From Ooceraea biroi (lineage: Eukaryota > Arthropoda > Insecta > Hymenoptera > Formicidae), in the NCBI RefSeq assembly GCF_003672135.1, contig NC_039518.1, positions 8,620,136 through 8,684,135 on the forward strand: 64,000 bases of DNA, in the 5' to 3' direction. Position 1 is the stretch's first letter, and the number at the start of each line of letters is the position of its first letter. Under the pieces are notes generated by a model. The model was not told the DNA's origin. It searched no databases and saw nothing but the letters and a program-made list of their open reading frames with translations. Both the position numbers and the translations under genes were made by a program. Positions 11,235 to 21,945 of this stretch are shown here, piece by piece.

Positions 11235-12261
11235 CCCATACAGCGCGGCAAGATTGCCGCAATATTGCAGCAACATTTTTCGGCAAGATTGCAACATTGC
11301 AGAACCATCGCGAAATGTTGTTGCAAGAGTACTGCAAGATTGCAGCAACGGTAAAATGTCCGCTTTCAGAAATATTGCTACAAAACGTTGTAGCAATATT
11401 GCAGTAAAATATACATGCAAACTACTGTGGAAATGTGCCAATATATGGTTGAGCTGGATCTTTTGTGCCTAATAATATATTTCGTGTTAACGTATGTATA
11501 TTTTTCGCTTAACAAACTATGCAATCACGTAATTAAATTTAATTATGTGATTTCTTCTAGCTTCAACTTGAGACTGCGTTTCAAGACCGATAGCAAACGG
11601 TTTTAAAACGCAGTCTCAAGTTGAATCGTAGTTTAAGCGAAGCCTAAGCGAAGACTGTACATAAATTCATGTAAAAAATATTATTAGGCACAAAAGATCC
11701 AGTCCAACGATATATTGGCACATTTACTTGATTGTTATAATAATCATGACTAACATTAATATAAATACACACATTATTTTACGTTATTTTAGATTATACA
11801 CAAGTTGGCACAATAGCTTTAACACGAAGTAAAACCATTCTAGAACACATGGATCTTTTATGAAAAGTTTAAAAACCACTTAATGTATTAACATGCCAAC
11901 TTGTATGTATAATAACGCATAAGTTTATTTTATTTTAATCTTAGGGTTTGGAGGTAATAGAAATTTATATACATATATAATTAATATAAAAATGCTTTCA
12001 ATCCTATGTGTATTAAAATTATTATAATAATAAACATTTTTGAATACTTACTCTAATTGTAAGTGACACACAAACACACAATAAAAGTACATGTTATTTT
12101 CACTATTGTGAAACAATATTTTACAATGTTGCTGTAACGTGTTTAAACTATATTGCAAATTCATGACTGTACAATATTTCTGCATTTCTGCAACATTGCG
12201 CTGCAATGTGCAATATTGCAATATTGCAGCAATGCTGCTGCAAACTTTTGTGCTGTATGGG
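11235..12261. mobile_element. About 1-kb palindromic (foldback/MITE-like) element
   Basis: The ends are CCCATACAGC (11235) and its complement GCTGTATGGG (12252-12261). Subterminal parts on both sides are rich in GCAATATTGC/TTGCAGCAA words in inverted orientation. A second inverted pair of about 50 bases lies inside (11431-11482 and 11674-11725, containing GGATCTTTTGTGCC and its complement). An inner hairpin is made of 11559-11583 and 11601-11626 (TTCAACTTGAGACTGCG and complement). There is no transposase frame, so it is a non-autonomous element. It occupies most of the shared NAA30/gamma-COP upstream region. No target-site duplication was confirmed. Confidence 0.75.
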
Positions 12262-12376
12262 TGGATTCTAAAATACACGTTTGTCCGTCTCACTGTCTTT
12301 CCTATTCTATGCCGAGTCGCATCGTACATACGTGCTCTGTGGGAAAGGTAGAAATTTCAATGGCCGCGTAGACGTA

Positions 12377-12384
12377 GCCATCTT
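12377..12384 (-). promoter_or_regulatory. YY1/Pho-like motif upstream of gamma-COP
   Basis: GCCATCTT on the plus strand (AAGATGGC on minus) lies about 60 bases upstream of the gamma-COP start codon. It matches the core bound by YY1/Pleiohomeotic proteins. This is motif evidence only. Confidence 0.3.
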
Positions 12385-12440
12385 CTCGAGGTGACGTGTC
12401 GCGGTATCTTACTACTTTTCGACATTTCACTCGCGAGAAG

Positions 12441-15400
12441 ATGATTGCGTTTAAACGCGACAAGAAGGAGGAGGAAGACGGTAACTTTTATTGATTGTAA
12501 CTTTATCATTTCTCGCACGAGCGTAGGTCGCATGCGGAGTAAAAATCGCACGCCGATTATAGGCTAATCTGACAGCTAGTAGTAAACACATTCACGCAAA
12601 TGTCAATGATTATTGCAATTTTCGATCGTATCGGGTCTCGTAAGAATTGTTTTCACTGTAAATATACTCTTTCAATTATTACGCATTAGAGAATGTAATG
12701 TTTCATGCCGAATATCGACGCACATCTTTCATGTCCGATCAGGTGGCGGGAATCCCTTCCAAAACCTGGAGAAGACCACGGTGCTTCAAGAGGCGCGCAC
12801 GTTCAACAACACGCCGGTGAATCCGAGGAAATGCGCTCACATTCTCACCAAGATCCTGTATCTGCTCAATCAGGGCGAACAGTTGGGCACGACCGAGGCG
12901 ACGGAGACTTTCTTTGCCATGACCAAGCTGTTTCAGTCACGTGATGTCATATTGAGACGACTGGTCTACCTGGGCATCAAGGAACTGAGTTCTTTGGCCG
13001 AGGATGTGATCATCGTTACCTCCAGCCTCACGAAAGATATGACTGGAAAGGAGGACCTGTACAGGGCCGCTGCAATCAGAGCACTTTGTACCATTACCGA
13101 TGGCAGTATGCTAGCTGCCATTGAACGATACATGAAGCAGGCGATAGTCGATCGTTCGCCAGCCGTGTCCAGTGCTGCTCTCGTGTCCTCTTTACACCTG
13201 ACCAGCGTTTGCAGCGACGTTGCAAGGAGATGGGCGAACGAAGCGCAGGAGGCGTTAAACTCCAACAACGTGATGGTCCAGTATCACGCTCTGGGTGTTC
13301 TCTATCAAGCGCGCAAGGCGGACAAGCACGCGGTAATCAAACTGGTCGCCAAGCTTATGAAGACGAGCCCGAAGAGCCCTTACGCGGCGTGCATGCTGAT
13401 CAGAATGGCGTATAAGTTATTGGACGAGGTGGACGAGGGCGAGGAACTCATGGGATTCATCGAGTCGTGCCTACGTCATAAATCTGAGATGGTGGTCTAC
13501 GAGGCAGCGCATGCCCTGGTCAATCTGGGACGCAGCGGCGCTCGAGAGATCACACCAGCGATAAGCGTTCTGCAGCTGTTCTGCGGCTCGCCGAAACCGG
13601 CACTCCGCTTCGCGGCTGTCAGAACCCTGAACAAGGTCGCGATGTCTCACCCAGCTGCGGTCACGGCGTGCAATATGGACCTGGAGAATTTGATCACGGA
13701 CTCGAACAGGTCGATCGCCACCTTGGCGATTACCACTCTCCTGAAAACTGGAGCGGAGAGTTCCGTGGATCGTTTGATGAAGCAGATCGCTACCTTCGTG
13801 TCGGAGATCTCGGACGAATTCAAGGTCGTAGTAGTCCAGGCAATCAGGTAAATATAGAAATTTATTTATTCGACCACAAACTGGTTATACAGTGATGACA
13901 AATCACGCAACGTTTCGACCCAACTATTTCGGTCCTTCTCAAGCGTGAAAACACCCCAAACTTTAGTTTTACATAAAAGTCGCTTTCTAAAAGGAAAATA
14001 AAAAATGAATATTAAACTTATAAATACAGTGTCCAAGTGTAATAAACTTACTGGCAGAAAACAACTTTAACAACTTTCTAAAACTAAAGTGTGGGGTTTT
14101 TTCACGCTTGAGAAGGACCGAAATAGTTGGGTCGAAACGTTGCGTGATTTGTCATCACTGTATAACCAGTTTGTGGTCGAATAAATAAATTTCTATACAG
14201 GGTGTCCCGGGTTTTAACCGACAAACTGCGGGAGCATATTCTACTAGTGGAAATAAGAAAAAATTCTTATATCGAGTTTGCTTAGAAATGCTTTATTACA
14301 AAGTTATGAACCAATATTGAAAACAAATATGAGATAAGTAACATAGTGTAGAATTTGGAAGGTCGAAGATGTTTAATGTTACGTGTATTCACATGTACCA
14401 ATTTTGATGGAAAATGTGCCACTGCAGTTTCGCCAAAACAGCTGGATACAGTTAGACGGTTGTCCATCGCACTATGCTAGACAAGTTAGAAACTGGTTAG
14501 ACGAACATTGTGCTCATAGGTGGATTGGTCGAGGAGGACCGGTTTTCTGGCCTCCAAGATCGCCCGATTTAACGCCTCTTGATTTTTATTTATGGGCAAC
14601 TTTAAAAAATAAAGTTTACAGTACAGAAGTAATCTCGCTTGAAGATTTAAAGCAACGAATTACTAATTCAGTTACTGAGATGCAACAAAATTTTCAGGAA
14701 TGTCGTACTGTAACAAATTCTGTACTACGTCGATGTCTAGCTTGTATCGACGTGCAAGGACAACATTTTGAAATGCGTCACTAAATCATTGCGTAGATAA
14801 TTTATATTTTTGTGAAAAAATCCGTTGTTACTTATCTCATATTTGTTTTCAATATTGGTTCATAACTTTGTAATAAAGCATTTCTAAGCAAACTCGATAT
14901 AAGAATTTTTTCTTATTTCCACTAGTAGAATATGCTCCCGCAGTTTGTCGGTTAAAACCCGGGACACCCTGTATATATTGATTCACTGGTGATAAGAAGG
15001 AGTATTATTTGAATCAGGTAAATCTCTCTTTCTCTCTTTTACAAGAGTTGTACAATTTAGCATAGCTTCCGCTTAATGCGAAACTTAGAAGAAACTTTCA
15101 ATTTCCTGAAACTCGTGTTTTCCAGGGCTCTCTGTCAAAAATTCCCTCGCAAACATGCGGTGCTGATGAACTTCCTCTCCGCCATGCTGCGAGACGAAGG
15201 CGGCCTGGAGTACAAAGCGGCGATTGCCGATACCATCATAGCCGTGATGGAGGGCAACGCAGAAGCCAAGGAAGCGGGACTCGCCCACCTCTGCGAATTT
15301 ATCGAGGACTGCGAGCACATTTCTCTCGCCGTTCGCATCCTGCATCTGCTCGGCCAGGAAGGTCCCACGTCGAAACAACCGTCGAGGTACATTCGCTTCA

Positions 15401-16919
15401 TCTACAATCGCGTGATCCTCGAGAGCGCCAGTGTGCGCGCCGCAGCGGTCACCGCTTTAGCGCGCTTCGCTGCCGCTTGTCCGCCTCTGCTGCCGAACGT
15501 GCTGGTGTTGCTGTCGCGCTGCCAGCTGGATTCCGACGATGAAGTGCGCGATCGTGCGGCTTACTACTGCACGATATTGCAACAACAGAACGATCCGACT
15601 ATACTGCCCCTGGTGCAACCACCCTTGCTGTCCGTGCCATCCCTAGAAAGAGCTCTACGAAATTACATGCAGACGCCTATGGAAGAAGCGTTCGACATTT
15701 CTCAGGTATCTCGTGCTTCCCCGAGTTATTTAAATAAAATTGCGATTAAGAACGCGTCGATATAATTCGCACTTGAACGGTGATCAAATTTAAGCAGCAT
15801 TTGTTGCTTAATTGTGATTGTCATCATGAATTTTTTTACAGATACCTCCAGCTCAGACGATAGAGGAACCAACCCAGGTGGAGGTGCACACTGCGAAACA
15901 CCCACGTTTGACCCGGGAGGCAAGTTTCATGGATAAATTATCGCAGATTCCGCACCTGGCCATGATCATCCAAGACAGTACGCTGCTGAAATCCTCGCCG
16001 GTGTTCGAGCTGACCGAATCCGAGACGGAGTACAATGTCAAGTGCATCAAACACACATTCCCCGAGCATCTCATTCTGCAGTTTGATTGCATAAATACTC
16101 TGTCCGATCAACTTCTCGAAGACGTCGTGGTGTCCGTTGAGCCTGCGGACGGGTAAGTGCGCTTATCAGTAACACGTATTGCCATGCGTCTTCAATTTTC
16201 TTGCGTACATAGATCGTAACCCGATTATTACTTGCTTCAGTTACTCCGTCGTGTGCGTGGTACCGTGTCCACGATTGCCGTACAACGAGCCGGGAACCAC
16301 CTACACCGTACTCAAATACCCGGAGGAGATACACGCGAGCGTCGCCACGATGCCTACGACTCTGCGTTTCATGGCGAGGGACTGCGACCCGACAACGGGC
16401 ATCCCGGACGCGGATCAGGGCTACCACGATGAGTACATGGTAGGAAATCGTCAGTTTGACAATAAAATGAAAGTAACACGGGTACTCGATAGCGGAAACG
16501 AGAATCGACATTTGCTCGTACGTACTTTTTAGTTGGAGGATCTGGAGGTGACTCTAGCCGATCAAGTACGGGGATTTGGCAACAGAGGCGTGGACTTCAA
16601 TACCGCCTGGGACTTGTGCACTACGAGGGGATACATCAAGCTGGAAGAGACATTCGCCTTGGGGGCCTCGGTGACGTCTCTGGAAGGAGCGATTCAGAGC
16701 CTCACGGGATTTCTCGGCCTGGAGGCAGTCGAGCGCAGTAACAAGGTGCAGAGCGGCGCGGCCAATCACAATCTGCTGCTGAGCGGCGTATTCCGAGGCG
16801 CGAGGGACGTGCTGGCGCGCGCGAGGTTGGCGCTGAGCGGCACGCAAGTCACGATGAAGCTGACCGTCCTCTGTCAAGATGCGGAAGTTGCTGACCTGAT
16901 AGTCTCGTCTGTAGGATAA
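12441..16919 (+). CDS. gammaCOP: Coatomer subunit gamma (gamma-COP)
   Basis: This is the large subunit of the COPI coat F-subcomplex, which acts in Golgi-to-ER and intra-Golgi vesicle traffic. Exons are 12441-12480, 12743-13847, 15126-15705, 15842-16152, 16241-16439 and 16533-16919. They total 2,622 bases (873 residues), matching the family length. The first exon gives MIAFKRDKKEEEDG and joins in phase to GGNPFQNLEKTTVLQEAR. The N-terminal alpha-solenoid (about residues 20-560) shows CAHILTKILYLLNQGE, SLTKDMTGKEDLYR, ERYMKQAIVD, TDSNRSIATLAITTLLKTG and EISDEFKVVVVQAI. The C-terminal appendage domain (about 600-873) shows LTESETEYNVKC, LPYNEPGT and DCDPTTG. No breaks are seen. Intron 2 (13848-15125) hosts two transposable elements. 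Confidence 0.97.
13853..14197. mobile_element. Foldback element with about 115-bp inverted arms, gamma-COP intron
   Basis: The left arm starts TATAGAAATTTATTTATTCG. The right arm ends with its complement just before 14198. The arms share GACCCAACTATTTCGGTCC and the words CAAACTGGTTATACAGTG and CACGCAACGTTTCG. A short non-repeated centre (about 13975-14075) separates them. It has no open frame, so it is non-autonomous. A mariner-type element begins at the very next base. Confidence 0.85.
14198..14971 (+). mobile_element. Deleted mariner-like element with about 148-bp TIRs
   Basis: The element is bounded by TA on both sides and starts and ends with CAGGGTGTCCCGGG and its complement. The terminal inverted repeats are unusually long, about 148 bases (14198-14346 and 14825-14971), and nearly perfect. 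At 774 bases in total it retains only the 3' part of a transposase gene. It lies inside a gamma-COP intron, so it is presumably spliced out. Confidence 0.9.
14383..14784 (+). pseudogene. Mariner transposase C-terminal remnant
   Basis: The frame contains LDGCPSHYARQV and WPPRSPDLTPLDFYLW, the second and third catalytic Asp blocks of Tc1/mariner transposases. Counting between the Asp of LDG and the Asp of PLD gives 41 intervening residues, a DD41D-type spacing. The first catalytic Asp and the N-terminal DNA-binding domain are absent, so it cannot be an active transposase. The frame itself has no internal stop down to its TAA after FEMRH. Confidence 0.85.
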
Positions 16920-18003
16920 ATAGCAACGGAATAGATATCTATCCTTCCATAAAATAGATATCTGATACATATGTATCCTTCATTAATTACTGTAAAATAA
17001 TTGTTATATCGTGTAAGATTATTACGGAATTTGTCAAAGAATATTGCTCGTATTAATATCATGCGATCCTTTCTTAAGGCTGTATAAATCATTACTGAAC
17101 ATTTTCCTACGCGTGAGGTAGTTTGATTTTTACTGTGGACTGGAATCGTCGATAAACGAGTGAATCTTACGTAACGTCACGAATATCCATTTCCCTCGCT
17201 TCGATAAATTTCTAAAGTGAAGTATAGAAATAATCGATTCACGCTTTCACACATACATGTATATTCCTTTCTGCAGTTACAAATTTGTTCGTGCGTTTCC
17301 GAGAATTACAAAAGTGTTAAATAAGTGTATTATAAATATATTATCAGGTATTTACAAGAGTATTTTGATGCGCGATGCGATTGCCGTACCGTTATTATCG
17401 CTCGATTATTTACAATTGCAGTGCTATAAAAGTATAATCTCATGCCACGTAGACGATGAATCCCGTCGTCACGGGGGGTTCACTAAGCAGGTCGACATTT
17501 TTCTTCGGTTGAACCGTCAGGCTTGAACGTCGTGGGGACAAATCACCGTACGGCAATGGCGACGAGTAAATGCTTATAAAAAATCTGACGCTACCGTTTA
17601 TCATCAGTTCTTTGTACGTTTCATACAATTAGCTTCGCGTTTGATCAGCTGTTTGTTCGATTGTTAATACTCTCAAAGCTGCAGCAGTTACACCGCGCTC
17701 CACTTTATAAATGCATATGCACATTAAATACGATCGGACTAGCTAGCTATTTGTGCGACTGTGACAATATTACAGAGTAGGATAAAAATAGTTGCTACAA
17801 AAAATAAAATTACTGCAAGCTGCTCCTCGTCACATCCTTAAGTAGCATATTGAACGCTGTTAGGGTATTAGTACAAAATCTACTTAATCTTCTCTGAATC
17901 GGCGGTGGAAACGTGTTCTAAAAAGATACGTTCACTACCGAGATGTTAGGTGATTTTCTCAGCGAAATGCGTTATTCCGGATCGCACGATCGCGTGCATG
18001 TGT
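16920..18003. other. Convergent intergenic region, gamma-COP and SLC12A8 3' ends
   Basis: AT-rich DNA between the two stop codons should contain both 3' UTRs and poly(A) sites. I found no coding exon, RNA gene or repeat in it. Confidence 0.4.
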
Positions 18004-20964
18004 TTAATCGACGTTAACGTATTGGCCCGTGACCGTCGCGGTTTGATGGTATCTCCTTCTCCCCGAGAAATCTTCATTCTCCTCGTTCAGTTGAGCCGAG
18101 CACGTCTCGACGCCTGGATGCATCGGGGTCACCACGATTTGCTCGTAGTCGTAAACCTTTCTCCTGCAATGACAAAATACAAATTCTACCCCCGAAGAAT
18201 GCAATGGATTTAATATTAAAAGGGAAAAAAAGGAGACTTTCCGCTTAAATTACTATTAATTTTTATGAACTCATCAACTTAAGATAACGATCAAATTTAC
18301 CCCATTAGTCGGAGCAACGCGGTCCGAAGCCACTTGAAAAATTGGAATTCCGCGGAAACTCCGGGCTTGACTGCCGGATTAGCGTGGCCGACGTAACTCC
18401 AGACGAGGAACACGACCACGATGTTAGCGATAGCGTATCCCCAGTGTACGAGAAACATTATGAACAATTTCACGAGACACTGAAATTTCAACAAAACGTA
18501 CAAACCATGAATGCATATTTTAATACACCTAAAATATCATAAAAGATTTCCCTTAAGTATGACAAAATTTTATATTTATTAATAATCGTAATATTTGTTT
18601 TTTTACTTACGCCCAACAACGAAAACCACCTATTGCACAAAGGACTGTACCAATTTCCCAATTTACTGTGTATGTGAACCTTCCGTTCGGATGCACTGGC
18701 TACGCTAGCGTTATCCTCGATGCTCGGCGACGAGTCCACATACACGTTATTATCAGAAATACTGTTGTTCCTCTGCAAATAACAATCGATAAGTTGATGT
18801 TCTTCGAAACTGGACAGGAAGAAACTGTCAGATGTACGTTGCACGCGATTTCTCACCGCAAGATTCTTGTGTCTGATCCTCTCGGGGAATAAGCTGTCCA
18901 GATCGTTGTCTATATCGGTTATCGAGCTGTGTCTGCTCGCGGAGCCATAGTTCCGATCGAATGTCGGCGACTGCGTGCGGAATCTCTGCTCGCGCGTGTG
19001 TCGGAGATCAAACGTTTGCGCGAGAGCGAAGTACGCGTAGTCCAAACACGCGTACGTCAATAGAAAAGGCATCGTCACGATCGGTGCGAGTGTATTGATC
19101 TGTCCGGTGATGATGAACGTCAAAGTTACCACGGCAACAACCAACATTGCGTATACAGGTACTTTATTTGGTCCTTTCTGAAAGCAATATGTACGTTCAG
19201 CGGTAAACGAATACAAGGCTCTAATGTAAAACGTATGATTTACCCCTCTCTGTAAGCAGCTCATTCCTGGTATGACGTTCTGGCTGGCAATAGACTGGAG
19301 AACGCGAGGCGTGCCGTACATAGCGCCCAAACAGCTGCTGAACGACGAAACGTAGAGGCCAGCGAGTAGCATCACCGAGCTTGCCGACACTGTCGACGCG
19401 ATGGTAAAGTTTGTAAGTAAGGCGCTCCTGATGCAAGTCGTCGCGAGGATCAGTGAGAAGCAAACGTATAGGAGCGTCCTGCAAACAGCGATTGTTTGCA
19501 AAATAATGAATAATAAAGCAGAGCAAGTATCAAGAAATTTTTGAAGTGTCGACAATCATTTTTCCTACCCAGTTCCCAAAGCTGCCAAGGTACCGTTCGG
19601 GATATCACTGGATGGATGCCTGAGGTCTCCACTCATATTAATTCCAGCCAAGACACCAGTAACTGTCGGAAAGAAGACACCGAACACGGTGAACCAGCTG
19701 TATCCATCCTGATAATCAGGGAACGAGTTGTTTCTTAGATTCTCCCACAGCCAGCCGTTGAAACCGGCATCTGCGAGCATATTTAGTGTTACAAGCTCAG
19801 CTGTAAAAGTATCTGTATCTTTTCATTTACGCAACAAGGTTTACAGAAATTCAAACTGCAGAAATTCCACACAATCCTGGGTTAAGGAAAATATATGCAT
19901 GCATAAGATCGTCTTTATGATTGATATTATCTTACCAACATTGGTATGGACGAAACTTCCAACTATAAAATCAACTCCCGCAAAGAGCAGAATCAAGAGA
20001 AGGACAAATTGCAATTTTACGACCCACTTAACACCAGCTACGTTGATTACGGATAACAGCACGACGGCTGCGCACGCGAAACCGCGCTGTGCCCAGGCCG
20101 ACTCCAAACCTACAAGACCGGCCATCGATTCCCCAAAACCTAAAACGTTTAGAGCACAACCCACCGCCTGAAATAAAATCCACAAACCGATTCTTGGAAC
20201 GCTGAGAGATAAGTGCAAAGTGATTTCACTCGTTATCACCTGTCCGAAGCAGTAAAGCAATCCGATGGAGCCGCCGAATCTCGAGCCCAACACGTGCGAC
20301 AACAGAAAGTACACTCCGCCACTCTCGACTCTGCATCGCTCGCATATTCCCACAGCTGATAACACTGTCACCAATGCGATGCACACTGCAATCGTTCAAA
20401 CACGTAATAAACGTGATAATAACAAATATCAATAGATCGTATACCTTTAATTAATATGAATTAATTAATGCCAATTTAATTAACATAAACTAAGCTGTAC
20501 CTGTACACAGAATGATTAGCATAGCATTTAAAACACCTGCTTGGCCGACTATCCACCCGGATCTCAAGAACACGATCACTCCAAATATGTTAATGAGGCA
20601 GGACGTGAAGACCCCGTCCCAGGTTCCAAACAGCACGGGTTGGGAGATGAAGAAGTTCGACTTCCACCAAGGATCCGAGCTCTAGGGAGAGTTACAGAGT
20701 GCAGCCGTAGCGTACATTACGTACCACATTAGGAGCATTACAAGCGCTTACGTATTCCTGCGCGAATAACTCGTTCGCGCCAGTCTGATACATTTCCGGG
20801 CCAAGCGCATTGTTATTGCCCTCGCTGTCTCGTTTCGCGTTCCTTGGCGCTTCCGGATCGCGCAAACCATACTTGGCCCACTCGACGTCTCGGTGCACCG
20901 CGACGTCACCGTTCGAAAGCTTGTTCTCCTCGTTCGAGCCCATGTTTCCTCTCTCTGTGTGCAT
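18004..20964 (-). CDS. SLC12A8: Solute carrier family 12 member 8 (cation-chloride cotransporter-like)
   Basis: This is a multi-pass membrane transporter of the APC/CCC family; vertebrate SLC12A8 has been proposed to carry polyamines/amino acids or nicotinamide mononucleotide. Exons are 20752-20964, 20501-20681, 20240-20385, 19936-20167, 19569-19770, 19244-19478, 18611-19177, 18301-18479 and 18004-18163. They total 2,115 bases (704 residues) with every phase matching. Signatures are QPVLFGTWDGVFTSC, INIFGVIVFLRSGW, GVFFPTVTGVLAGINMSGDL, AMYGTPRVLQSIA and GQINTLAPIVTM. A long Ser/Asp-rich cytoplasmic loop (about 460-580) precedes two C-terminal membrane segments and the tail ending GQYVNVD. 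The start could also be the in-frame ATG seven codons later (20943). The long loop supports SLC12A8 rather than SLC12A9. Confidence 0.93.
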
Positions 20965-21945
20965 AAATTACGTCGTCAATTCCGGCTTATCGACGTCCTC
21001 GTCCGGATTGTCATCGAGAGCATCAATCAGATCGGCGATATCGTTATCGCGAAATTTTTACATTATTTTCAAGAGCAAGTTTTCCTGCGACTCACTCACG
21101 TTTCACGTCAATATCGCGTCTAGGTTAGCAGACGGAATCCACGAAGGAACAATCGACTTGCAGCATCACACGAGCGCGGCACGATAACGTTTCGCGTTTA
21201 TCAATTATTTTCTCGCTTTATCAGTACGGCGTGCCCGCATTTTCCTCGAATTATCAGTCACTGCTGACGTGTGACAGATCAGGCGAGACCCACCATCTTG
21301 AGCTTTCTAACGCTGATCTATGCCACCGACAAGGTGGCGCAATCCTGCTGAAAATCTCGTTCACGAGGTGGCCCCAGGGGGTAACTGAAGAACATGACAT
21401 TACCGGCTATACACTTGGGGGTTGCTGATAATTAAAATGATAACTATGAGAATAATCTGCTATTGTCAAATCACAATTAATGAAAAAAAAGTGCATGCAA
21501 CAATCCTCTTTTCCATTTCATTGGCAGGTTTTTTTTTATAGGAGAAAACGTTCTCAAGGATGCTGCACGTTAAAATATACATTTATTTTTATATCAAGGA
21601 GTTATCTTTGTAAATGAATCATATTCACGGAAACATAGTAATCTAGAAACACATTTATTCGCTCGCAGTTATATTCGTGTAGCGCGTGTTACGGTAAAAA
21701 ATCCGAAAGTCGTCTCGTTACGCACAGAATATCAGTGTTGAGAGAACGTACCTGCTGCGCGCACCTGAAAACTATCACCGTCACTGCTCCGCGAACACGC
21801 ACCCGCTCGATTAGTCCTGATAACTTAAAATTACATCACGTACATCCGGTTCGTAAATCAGTCGGTGCAACATAACAATAATTCCAAGTAAAACTTTCTA
21901 TCTCTCACCAAGTTACAATATCTACTTATTTACATTTAAGTTAAC
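20965..21945. promoter_or_regulatory. SLC12A8 upstream region and SPF30 3' flank
   Basis: This stretch covers the SLC12A8 5' side (20965 to about 21450) and the SPF30 3' side. CACCATCTTG at 21291-21300 resembles a YY1/Pho core (CAAGATGG on minus). I see no coding exon, repeat or RNA gene. Confidence 0.35.
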
